Shown here piece after piece: positions 25,209 to 35,442 of a stretch of 64,000 nt of DNA. The notes under the pieces were generated by a model that worked only from the letters and a program-made list of their open reading frames with translations, did no database searches and was not told the DNA's origin. How positions within the stretch are numbered: the first letter of the stretch is position 1; each line of letters opens with the position of its first letter. The position numbers and the translations under genes were made by a program. The stretch spans positions 5,869,471 to 5,933,470 of the forward strand of contig CM026428.1 in NCBI GenBank assembly GCA_014871385.1, in the 5' to 3' direction. The stretch is from Ceratodon purpureus. Its lineage: Eukaryota; Streptophyta; Bryopsida; Pseudoditrichales; Ditrichaceae.

Positions 25209-26818
25209 CTTTCTGTTCACGTCAGACATTTTGTTTCAATTGGTGAGTCCTCTTGCTTCTGATATATGTAGGATCCGACGAACATGTGTACATTATTATG
25301 GAGCGAGAACTAGGGTCTAACAGTGGAGAACAAGATTGGCAAGGGAATTCGGGCTCTACATTGGCTACGTTATAGTCATGGTCAATGCACTTCTAGAAAA
25401 ATGTCGCTGACATGTATTATGTCCACTAGGAGACGTGTACAGGGTAACATGTACAGAGTGCCATTTTTTGATTATTATCCCTGCATGAATTATTGCTGAG
25501 GATTTGCCGGGTGGAATCCGAAATTCTGATTCTATCACAGATTACAATCGCTGTTGAAGGATGTGGTTACAGCCTTGACAAATCAAATTATACTCCGGAG
25601 ATGCTTGTATGGTGTACGCTTGTAGCCACTGTCACTTGGTGCTTGATTTGATTATCTCTCCTCTCTCCCATATTTTAAGACCCATATTTAGGAGTAAACT
25701 GGAAGTCACTGTAAAATTTGTCAGCAAATTGAGTATGTTGACTGAATGATTGTCCGAGCACATAGCTTGACTTCAACCTTGAGAAAAAAATGTACACTAT
25801 ATGTGACCATGTAAAAGCATGACTTCAGTGTCAGCACAAAGGCTATTGTCCCCAACTAGTTACAGGCACAACCTTGCCACAACTTCCAACACCAATCAGT
25901 CAAACCGAGAGTTCTTGAAGTAATCTCACGATGACAAATCTCACAATGAAAAATTGAATTGTGAGGACCGAGTCGCCCAGAGCAAGAACACGGCTGGAAC
26001 TTAAATTCAAATTGTACCTTCAAGAGCTGTTACTAAAGTCAGCAAGCGGACGATCCCAAAAAGAAGAGCTCGTTTTTTCTTGCTTCCAACACAAGGATGT
26101 ATTTTTCAGAACTACGGCCACCTTTGGTGTCATTCACTCCACCATTCCTTCAAGCATCCAGACCATCTTTCAAGAGCCTTGTACTTGTACAAAAGCCTCT
26201 AACTGAAGCAACTAAGTGCTTTGGTAGCCACATTTACAAAACGTAACAACTTCCGAGTGTCCACAGAATACACATGAAAGTACACATGTTCTTGACTTAC
26301 GTGGCCCCAAGCTAGTGAGTCAGGACTTTGGACTTGAGACTCAGCTGTGAGTCAGTATGGCTACTCATCCATGTGCTTTTTAAACATCCATAGTTGATCA
26401 TTGCATGTGTTTCGGTCTTTTTAGGAACAGATTATTAGCAACCCAGGATTTGTACACATTTTCAAATGAGGTGGTTTTTTGTAATTATGGGTAAAGTAAC
26501 AATAGAACATGTATATTGTATAGTCTCACATATCAGTGGAGAAGGTGAGCCCTAACATGTGCATTAATGTTTGCTTTGTAGTTTGCAGGATTTATAAGCG
26601 GAGCAAGGAGTGGGCAGTGTAACCATGTCAGTTGCTTTCCCCCTTTCCTTACACAATGTTGTGGACCCTATTGCCAGATGGCAGGAGCTATTAAATATTT
26701 GGCATGAAACATGATTGTGATAAAGTATTCTGATTCCACTGTAAAGTGTAGCTTGAATAATGAGAAAATGCTCAATGGGTGTCAAAGAAACAGTGTCATT
26801 GGTCTGAAGGGATCTGTC
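25209..26818. other. 3' flank of the SQS1-like gene, no gene seen
   Basis: It probably begins with the 3' UTR. Short ORFs only, with no recognisable domain or RNA gene. Confidence 0.45.
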
Positions 26819-27096
26819 TATTTCCCCCCTACGAGCGGTGCAGATGGGGTGGCTCGGGGGGTGGTAGGGGAGGGGGCAAATCTCTGCCCCTATTATTTGC
26901 CTTGAGTGGGGTCCTAGTGATCTCAAGAGGACCTCCAAGGGTAATTTAGGGCCTACGGCCCCAAATGTGTAAAAAAAAAAACCAAGAAAAGACCCCAGGA
27001 CCCCAAAACGGGGAGGGGCAGCAAAATGGAACCCACCGAGCCTAGCAACCGAACCAGCGGTTGTGGTTTGGTTGCACCGCTCGTAGGGGGGAAATA
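26819..27096. mobile_element. 278-bp MITE with 24-bp perfect terminal inverted repeats
   Basis: Bases 26819-26842 and 27073-27096 are exact inverted copies (TATTTCCCCCCTACGAGCGG...). If the outer TA on each side is the target duplication, the element is a TA-inserting (Tc1/mariner-like) MITE with 22-bp TIRs. The interior has no coding capacity and is unusually GC-rich, with a G-quadruplex-type tract near the left end and a poly-A run near 26970. Superfamily assignment is tentative because only the TA supports it. Confidence 0.75.
26846..26876 (+). other. Potential G-quadruplex tract
   Basis: Four G-runs of 4, 6, 4 and 5 bases, at 26846-26849, 26856-26861, 26867-26870 and 26872-26876, are separated by loops of 6, 5 and 1 bases. 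This meets the usual G4 pattern on the + strand within the MITE. Confidence 0.7.
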
Positions 27097-27460
27097 AAGA
27101 GACCCGGTTTGAAGACGTGAGAATGTGAGGACTCAGTACTTTGTTATTATTATTGTCGGTATTTTCGAGATAAATCAATAGGTGGCTGCAATGCTGCATG
27201 GATTGAGAATTATTTGATGATTTTTCACTCTTGAGGTTCTTTAATCATATGAATAATTTACAAGTTGAGTGTACAAGTAATACAACACCATTGAAGTACC
27301 TAGTCATATAATTAAAATTATCACATTCATCTTGAATAAATTTGTGAATGAGGCATGTTTAAATGGATGGTTCTATACATATTTAAATGGCTACATTCTA
27401 GGCGCCTGTAGCTCTACCCACAGAAGAACTAAAAAAATCCCCTAGCAGGTCAGGTACACT

Positions 27461-27671
27461 CATGGTTACCGGAATACAGAGAATATGCTGTATTTGTTCC
27501 AGGAATTTTTCACATACATACAAATTTTTTGTACTTCTAAAGTATTTAGAATATTCTGATGATGGTTATTTACAAGTACATAAAATAATCTGGAAGTACG
27601 TATAAATATAGCCAGAAGTACGTAGCTAAAATTTGCAAATATAGGAATATTCCTGTACTCCGGTAACCTTG
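27461..27671. mobile_element. 211-bp hAT-type MITE with 8-bp target duplication
   Basis: The ends are inverted copies beginning CATGGTTACCGG (left) and, on the reverse strand, CAAGGTTACCGG (right), with similarity continuing to about 20 bases. They are flanked by identical 8-bp direct repeats GGTACACT at 27453-27460 and 27672-27679. An 8-bp duplication and A at position 2 with G at position 5 of the TIR are hallmarks of the hAT superfamily. There is no coding capacity, so this is a non-autonomous copy. Confidence 0.85.
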
Positions 27672-28104
27672 GGTACACTACCCCAAGGTCCCCAACAGTC
27701 CAACATGAATTCCCAGATTTGGGGCAACGTATGAAATATCACATGAGAAATCATAGGTGCAGGAACACCATATTAAAAGAGCAATCACAAGGACAAAGTA
27801 TTGTTTATTAATGATATCCTCAAGGGAAGGAAAACGTGACATCACGGAGAGAACAGTGACGCCGAGTCGTCAGGAGTCAGGACCATGGCCAAGTTATTTT
27901 ATGGCTCACTCCACCGCCATAACGGCACTTCTGGCCAGGCTCTTCCAGCATGCACCACCTCGGTCCTCCATCACTCGCTAACTTAGCTGCAGATGGATCA
28001 TGGAGTGGTCGTTGTGTTGCGCTCCCCTCGTGGTCGAGATGGTGCATCCTGGCTATCGTCACTGTCTCATCATCACAAGTTACAACTACCTCTGATCAAT
28101 GCCT

Positions 28105-28113
28105 CATCAACCC
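28105..28113 (+). repeat. Left 9-bp target-site duplication of the MULE
   Basis: CATCAACCC directly abuts the left TIR and is repeated exactly after the right TIR at 41985-41993. Nine bases is the standard duplication length for Mutator-superfamily insertions. Confidence 0.95.
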
Positions 28114-28356
28114 GGAGAACGCTAAATGCCATGTAGTGGTGGCGGGCCCGGCCGTCGCCCGCCAGCGTGGAAGGCCACGTCGCGTGTCCCGTTTTGCCCG
28201 CGATCGCGCCGAGGTAACTTTTCCTGCGTCACGGAACACTGAGGTCTCCTCCACCCGAGACACTGGGTCGGGGCGTGACACAACGACTTGTGACACTGCC
28301 ACGCTGGCACACCCTAGAACTGACCGGAAAAAAAAAACTCTGTGACGTCACGATGA
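28114..28356 (+). repeat. Left terminal inverted repeat of the MULE (243 bp)
   Basis: It begins GGAGAACGCTAAATG and matches the reverse complement of 41742-41984 at 239 of 243 positions. It is GC-rich over its outer 200 bases and contains one GTGACACT octamer (28290). Its inner end carries the palindrome GTGACGTCAC. Confidence 0.97.
28342..28351. promoter_or_regulatory. GTGACGTCAC palindrome at inner end of left TIR
   Basis: A perfect 10-bp palindrome containing TGACGTCA, the canonical site for plant bZIP (TGA/CRE-type) factors, about 170 bases upstream of the transposase ATG. The same palindrome occurs in the right TIR at 41747-41756, upstream of the divergently placed protease gene. A role as a promoter element or transposase site is inferred. 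Confidence 0.6.
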
Positions 28357-28521
28357 AAAACGACTGTACAACAGAGTCACGATGTCACTACGGCTTCCAT
28401 TCGGACAATTTAGGTCTCAGGGTTTAGGTCGTCTCTTTCGAGGTTTGAATTGCGTCTGTATGTGCTTCTTTGCCCGTTTTCGTAATATGGTTTTGCCTGA
28501 TCTGTGTGCTTGCCGTGTGCA

Positions 28522-31500
28522 ATGGAAGCTGTACCAGAGGTCAGTGTAGGAGGCGAGGAAAAGGTCCGTAGTCAAGGTGATGGTCGTGTGGACTCAGGGA
28601 ACGCCGATATACTGAGACAGCAATTGTCGAGTATTGAAGATCGGGTTCAGTGCCCCCCCCCGGGAGTCTTTGGTCCCCGTGATTTGAAGTGGGAGTTGGA
28701 GTATCGCCCTCCCCGTGGAGAGCACAAGAAGAGCCATGTCGTTCAGCAGTGCTTCATCCCAACTTATAGAGTGGTTGACTTTGTCGATGGCATGCAATGC
28801 GGACGTGAAGGGGCGCAATGCAAGTTCAGGCCTAACAAGGAGAATAGACGACTTAATTTGTCGAAAGGTGGGCCTCGAGCTGCTCTTAATTTCATCAGGT
28901 ATGAAACTTCTTCCCATTGTACGTTTAGTGTTCCTTTCTTACATCTGTAATCGCACCCATGAGACTGCCATGCCATTTCTTCGTTTAATGAAATGGTGTT
29001 TGAAATACTCGTTTTCCCTGTGCTCTGGGGCCGCTGGATGTCTCGCCCGTTTGAAATGTCCGCTTTTAGGGTTCACTGTCACGGGCTACTGCCGATCACT
29101 TGATGCAGTAACGTAAATTGTAGGATGTCACTTCCATTACAATGAAGGAAGAACATAGTCACTACAGAACGATTGGCCACTCACATTCTCATATCGTGTT
29201 GTTATGGTAGATATAAATGCGAGTATGGGCCAAAAGATTACTCAGGAATTGTTAAGCCAATCACGGAGGAATTGCTGGCTAAGCCGAGAAAGAAGCTGCG
29301 AAAGCCCGATGTACCTGCTGAGGGGAATTTGGTTGCGCCCACTAGAAAAGCAAGAGCTAGGCGGACGAAGGCAGCCGAGGGAAGGAAGCCCCCTCGAAGA
29401 TTTAAGTCAAAGACTCCAGCTGCCACTGGCGATGCCATGGACTCGACGGTGGAAAATCCGGTTCAGTCACCGAAGAAACGGAGGGCGAGAAAGAAGAAAG
29501 CATGTACCGTACAAGCTGCTGAGCCAGATGGAGGGAAGGTGGGATGCTGTGCTACCATGCTCCCGGACTTGAACGAGATCCCCATTCCATGCGAGCCCGA
29601 AGTCCCACCTCAGAAGGTCGTTAAGAAACGGGGTCCCAGGAAGAAGAAATCCGACGCACAGGGAGAGCCCGTGGTCGCTGTCTCTACCAGTGTCACAGTA
29701 ACTGGGGTTCAAGGTAAACCTACTAAAGGCCGGGTGTCGAGGAAAAAAAAGGAAACAGTACTTGAAAACGGTGACACTGACCATCACTCTTGTGATTTAG
29801 GGTCACTGTCCGCGCAGTTGGAAAGCGATGCACTGTTGAATACAGGTGGAGGGCCTTCTCTTCGCGGATCCTCCACGGTCTTAGTGGACGATGTGGGCTC
29901 AATTGTTGACCCCCCCGAGTCAACTCCTCCGCCGAGATTGCAGGCTGCAACCACTAGAAAGGCCCGGAAAGTCACCAAGAAGAAGACGGCGGTAAACGTA
30001 GCACTCGAGAATCAAACGCCCCGACTGCTGCCTGAGTGCTTTCTTACAAGTGACTCACAGATGCCTACGGCAGCGGACATTGGTCCGATGCTCTCTGCGC
30101 TCTGTGACACTGCTGGAGGACAGGGTTGTACCGAACATTGTCAGGGAGAGGTAGTGGATCCCGACGAGGCACTCCCTTTCGAGCTCGGCACTGGAAAAGG
30201 TGACTGTACTGCAGGTGCACTACCACGGAAAAAGGGTGTAAGGGACTCAAAAAAAAAATGGGGAGGGTCTATCAAGCGAGGCTGCCTGGCCCAGTTCACT
30301 GTAAAAAGTTTGTTGTACTTACCGCATGTCTCAGAAATCTGTATTATTCAGGAGAAACACGTGAACTCGGACGGCTTGGTAGTGCATGGAGGGATGAAGG
30401 TCGGGGATAGAAGTGCATTCTCAGCACATCTATCACCGGAAATACGCGCATTCGTGGAGGACTGTCTCCGGAGAAAGGATACCGTCAGCCAGATAATGAG
30501 AAAGCACTTGGATATGTTAAAGAAGTACCAGGCTGAGGGCAGGGACATCACCAGGGATTTGCTACTGTCTACGAAAGACATTCGAAACATCTCTGGGAAA
30601 CTCGCACAGGAAACATATATGCTTCACAAGAACGACGCACAGAGCGTCAGAATGTGGGTGCAGAGAAACCCCGAAAAGGTGTTCCATTACACAGAGTCTA
30701 ACAAACATAAACCCGTACCAGTACCTGGTGAATTAAACGGACAGAATATGCCATTTACCATAGGAATACAAACACCGTGGCAGAAGAAGATGATGCTCCA
30801 ACATGGACACCGTGGAGGTATCTCCGTTGATGCCACATTCGGGACTAATGATAAAAAGGTACGCTCTTTACACACCTCAATTAAGTGTTGTCCAGTTCCG
30901 ATCCGCACACTGTCCTCGCTCTTATTAATACTGATCGAAGTTTTTTTCGAAAATGTGACATTGTGACACTGTTCACTGTCCGTGCTTTATGAATCGGTGA
31001 CACTGTCATGGAACTGTACTACGCTGACGGTGTATTCGTTTCTCTGATGTAGTTCCCGTTGTATACACTCATGGTCTTCGATGAGTGGCACAACGGTGTG
31101 CCGGTGGCTTTTATTCTCACGTCCAAGTGTGCGGAGTCAGACTTGAAGCCCTGGATGGTTTCTCTTAACGAAACGATGATAGCCGAGCAGCCAGACTGGA
31201 AACCCTCAGCATTCATAGTGGACTGTGCCCAGGGAGAGATTAATGCAATCAAGTGAGTACCACGTCTATAACCTACCCTGATATGTGCATAATTCCCGTT
31301 GAGTTGACGTCCTCTCGTTTTCAGTGTCACAGTTCTGGTCCGGTAAAGTATGTAGGCCGTTTATACTCAACTCAGTCAATGGTAATGTAACAGCGACACT
31401 TGGCCCGAGACCGCCATTTTCTTGTGCCTCTGGCATGTGCGTCGAGCGTGGCAGAAGAATGCTTGCTACAAGATCGCAGATTTGCCCCGTAGAGCCGCTA

Positions 31501-32549
31501 TCTTGAAGGAATTGGGGATGATGATGTACGACCGCACTTCTCCCCCAGGAGAAGACAGCAAGTCCTGGGCGGAGTTGAAGATCGTGGAATTAGAGAAGAA
31601 ATTCCCACAGGAATCCGAGTTCTGGGAATACATGAAGACTCAATGGCTTGATAAAGTACACATGTGGGTAGTGGGTTATAGGAACTTGTCCTATTGCGGA
31701 CAGGACACAAACGCGGCCATAGAAGGGTACCATGGTTTCACAAAATCAATTTTACGATCCGAGAGAAGCAGGATGACAGGTCGAAGGGTGGACTGGTGTA
31801 TCACTGCATTAACAGAAGACGTCGTTGATCATTACTGGTACAAGGATTTGCGGAAAGAGAAAGGATTTATTGACAACAAGAAATGTCAAGACACAGTGGT
31901 CGATTCTATTCTGAAGGCCCGGGCCATTCCGGATGATGACGTGACATTACCACTACATGAAGGTGACACTGCATTAGTCACGTCCACCGAGCACAGGCAT
32001 CTGCGATACACTGTGCATAATCCTGGATCTGAGTGGGGGATGTGCACCTGTGTTTGGGCGCAGCGTGGCAACATGTGTAAACACGATGTTAAGGTTGTAA
32101 TCATGATGCACCCAGAGATTGCCGAAGGAACCATAGCCCGTTTTTGCGGACGGTTAGCTGGTAACATCAACGGAGGACTACGTCAGCTTCTCACTCCCCA
32201 ACGTGTGCAGCCACTACCAACAGTTCAGATTGAGACACCTTACTCAGCTGCGTGCCCGTCACCTCTGAAGCCAGTGTCACAGAACTTAGAAGAGGTTCTC
32301 AGTCAACAGGTCATACAGCTCGGGGAAGAGGTGAAAGGTGACACTGTTCTCATGGAGCATCTTGTTGCTGAGTTCAATCAGACACTCGGAAAAATTAGAA
32401 GAATGAAGGCGGAAATAAAAGTGGGTGCCTTGCATCCTATGGAAGGGGCGCCCGTGTTTACTCCCGTAGATGACGGTCAGGGTTTTAAATTGGCCAGGAG
32501 GAGAGACTTCCTTGAGAAACCGAAGTCGCATGTCGTCAGACGTCTTTAG
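28522..32549 (+). CDS. MULE transposase with SWIM zinc finger (1126 residues)
   Basis: Exons 28522-28898, 29211-30858, 31053-31252 and 31394-32549 join in phase to 1127 codons without a stop. The catalytic Asp/Asp/Glu set of the MULE nuclease is visible: Asp in SVDATFGTN (about residue 666), Asp in FIVDCAQGEINAI (about 732) and Glu in TNAAIEGYHG (about 852), with the conserved CLWHVRRAW between the last two. A SWIM zinc finger, CTC then CKH (CxCx8CxH, about 959-972), follows. The N-terminal part has Cys-containing segments and long Lys/Arg-rich linkers (KKRRARKKK, KKRGPRKKK). It should bind the TIRs and excise or integrate the element. The last intron's acceptor (31392-31393) was chosen because it alone restores frame to the CLWHVRRAW exon. 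The start at 28522 is the first ATG downstream of the TIR in frame. Confidence 0.9.
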
Positions 32550-32738
32550 GGTGAATATATGTCTTCATCAATATATTACGGGCAGTACTAAAAGCTTCAC
32601 CGGTAAGCTACCTTTAGGGTTCTATATAATAAGAAATGCGAGAAGTGATTCATTCACTTCGAATGAGGGGACGTAGTGTTTTCTTCACAGCACCCACAGT
32701 CGCTTCAGTCATCCGAGGTCGACGGTCGTAACGGAATC

Positions 32739-33155
32739 ATGCGTCGATTCGATTTTGTACTTGTAATCGAGATTTCTGAGGAGGTCCTATGTTTACTCTT
32801 GTCGTGCTGTTTTCTTTGCGCGGTGTTTTTGATTTTCAGAGGAGCTGAGAGATGGGTTTTCTTCACGCGTTCCCCGGCGGCGCACAGAGTGCGATCGATG
32901 AGTACTGGGAGTAGGGCGCTCCGGAATGTGGGTGAGCGTGCGAGGACTCGAGGTTCGAGACGTCTCCACGGAAAACCACCGACGACTCCATCCCACGAGA
33001 AGGTCCACTACGCTTGTCAATGCACCAGTGCTGCTGAAGAAGTAGGGGGGGACGTTGGTGGTGGTGCCCAAGGTGAACTGAACTGGGTCCTGGAGCAATT
33101 CTACGGGGGGCTATGTGAGGAGGAGCTCCACAACATGAGCGCATTCAGTTCGTAG
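32739..33155 (+). CDS. Small ORF in the MULE, 138 residues, unknown
   Basis: It lies 190 bases after the transposase stop. It starts MRRFDFVLVIEI, has one strongly hydrophobic stretch (VLCLLLSCCFLCAVFLIF) that could be a membrane segment, then an Arg/Thr/Ser-rich middle and a Glu-rich end. A TTTTCAG acceptor-like site inside the hydrophobic region suggests the downstream part alone could be an exon. No family is recognised. It may be a third MULE gene or a fortuitous ORF. Confidence 0.3.
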   Translation: MRRFDFVLVIEISEEVLCLLLSCCFLCAVFLIFRGAERWVFFTRSPAAHRVRSMSTGSRALRNVGERARTRGSRRLHGKPPTTPSHEKVHYACQCTSAAEEVGGDVGGGAQGELNWVLEQFYGGLCEEELHNMSAFSS

Positions 33156-35442
33156 AAACGGGAATCCCTGATGACAGGTTATGTTAGGCAGCGCAGGGGT
33201 GCTCTGTTGTATGCTACGTGACACTGAAACGTCTACCGGCCTTTCCTACTTTAAGATATAGCCGGTAGGACAAACTGTGCTTCTTCTGCTTAGGCGTTTG
33301 GAAATATTTCCACGCATATATTGGAGACTCGCTTCGAATACAAGTGTGACACTGCCATTTCCGTAGATGTCGGATTTCATTGTCTACCGCATTTGAGAAA
33401 TTCTTCCCTCCTCCCCACTTAATTTGCACACGCCTCTCGTTGATCACGCCTTGTTCGACGCCTATGTTTATGTAAACGGTATCTGAAACGTCTTGGTCCA
33501 CGACTCACTGTTCAGGGATTCAGTGCCACGGAATGCGTACAGAAGATAGACGGAATGTTTCTAAACTATGGATGTTCTGAACGGATTTACAATGGACTCT
33601 ACGAATCTTACCAGATAAAAGATATCGCAGTTCCATATTCTACCGTACAGAATTATTGTTCATTCATAGTAATTAAAGAATATAAGACTAATCAATATAA
33701 ATTTGTATCATGTAGAGAACATAAAGATAAATATGCCACTTTACCAAAAAAACTAAATGGAATCCTAAATGGGTGTGTTCGAATGTATACGTATTTCTTA
33801 TAACATGGCGAAATATTTCGAGCAGACTACCCGTTCTTGAGAAGGAAATAACTAATATTATGATAATTTTAAGAAAGGTTAGTGACCTAACTTCTATATA
33901 TTAAAGTTTTAAAATTTGTGAAACGATAATATGGGAATACACTTCATTTGTTTATCTATAAAGGTAAGACGATTTTTGATGGAAATTAAAATGGTCTTCT
34001 AAAGAATAGATGACTAAGTAATGTCAATTCGTGGCGTGTATTATAAAAAAAAATAGGTTGCACATTTTTCAAGAATAAAAACTAGTTCCTATCATAAATT
34101 CTTTTATGCTTGTAGGGAAATATTTCAACCACACTACCCTTCGTAGAGAAGGAAAGAACTAAATCTCTAATAATTCTTAGAAAAATTAGTGACCTAAATA
34201 TTAAAGTTATAATTTCTGTGCAAAGATAATCGGGGAATTGACTTCATGACGTTCATGTATAAAGGTATGACGAATTTTGATAGAAATTAAAACAGTATTA
34301 CGATTGAGATACAAGACTGCGCGATAATACTATCGGATAAACTTAGTTATATTCGATAGATTGATAAATGGAATTTTAATAAGATGACCTCTTCCACAAC
34401 TCGAATAATCTAAATATTAAGTGTAGATAACATTCGTATGTAATGGGGGGTAAAGAATTGGAAATTTAGAAATCCTCAAGCGATCTACAAAAGCGGAAGT
34501 AAGTACTCGGGTATTCAATGGAAGAGAAAAATATACTCAAAATATACACAATCGAAGATTAGAATTTATATGAATACAAATACTATACTATAAGAAGGGG
34601 GGGGGGGTGTTCTTATTGTTGGGAAGGGATTGTGTTTAAGTAATATGATAAAGGTTCTTCATATTTTATTGAAGTGGAGAGTGGACCATAAATTTTCAGA
34701 AGAACACATATGAACGGTAATGTAAACGGTGTTAGATAACAGAAAGAGAAGAGAAAGTTTTAAAAAAAGATTAATGGTAAACTTCAGGGATGCATATTCG
34801 GATAAACTCTCGGCAGTAGTTCTTAGTGAACAAAAGGAAAGATCAGCTCGGTATGTGAGGTGCAGCAAAAGTGAAAGGACGCAGACATACTTTTATTTTT
34901 TGAAAAACAATTCACGGGTGGGAGGTGGAGAAGAAACAGAATTTTACTACATATTCAAAGAGAAGAAGACTGTGCTAAAGAATTTGCGGAGATGTGTGGA
35001 GAGTAAGTCAGAACGGTAGTGTAACAGGCGACGGTCTCCTCGTACCCTTAAAATAATTATGATCGTGATACACAGTGTCACACAAGTGACCTCATAACAC
35101 AGTACCATATGAGAAGGGAAGCTTTACTGTGACACTACGAAAGACTCTTGCCATGAACATTTTCGGTAAGCATTAGAAAATTACATATACAGTATCAATA
35201 TTAGATCGGTATAATCCTCATAAAACGAGTCATCGTTATCGTTCCACTGCATATCGGAAGTCCACGGTCGAAGTATGCAGTACCCGTGACACTACGGGAT
35301 GGGTGACTCTCTGAGGTAATGACTGTGTGACACTGTGAAGTCTGGAACACTACTACTCTTGTCTTAACCTTCAACTGTACTGAACTTCCAATAAAGTCTG
35401 CTCTGAAATGATTTGAGGGCAGTTGTCGACTGTACTTCATCG
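33156..35442. other. AT-rich spacer between the two convergent MULE genes
   Basis: It contains no recognisable gene. It holds a diverged internal direct duplication (33810-33993 and 34117-34293), an 11-base G-run at 34597-34607 and six copies of the GTGACACT octamer near its ends (33218, 33346, 35074, 35129, 35286 and 35327). The composition is far more AT-rich than the flanking coding parts, suggesting a separate origin. Confidence 0.6.
33810..34293 (+). repeat. Diverged tandem duplication, ~180-bp units
   Basis: 33810-33993 and 34117-34293 share an ordered series of matches: GAAATATTTC, ACTACCC, GAGAAGGAAA, TTAGTGACCTAA, TATTAAAGTT, TATAAAGGTA and GAAATTAAAA. Substitutions and small indels separate the copies, so this is an old duplication compared with the near-identical TIRs. 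Confidence 0.75.

Noticed and set aside
28140-28345. Long ORFs of identical sequence in both MULE ends
   Set aside because: They are the two TIR copies read in six frames. Their identity comes from the inverted repeat, not from coding.
34729-35019. 96-residue Lys/Glu-rich ORF in the MULE spacer
   Set aside because: It lies in AT-rich DNA where A-rich codons read as Lys/Glu. There is no start context and no recognisable domain.
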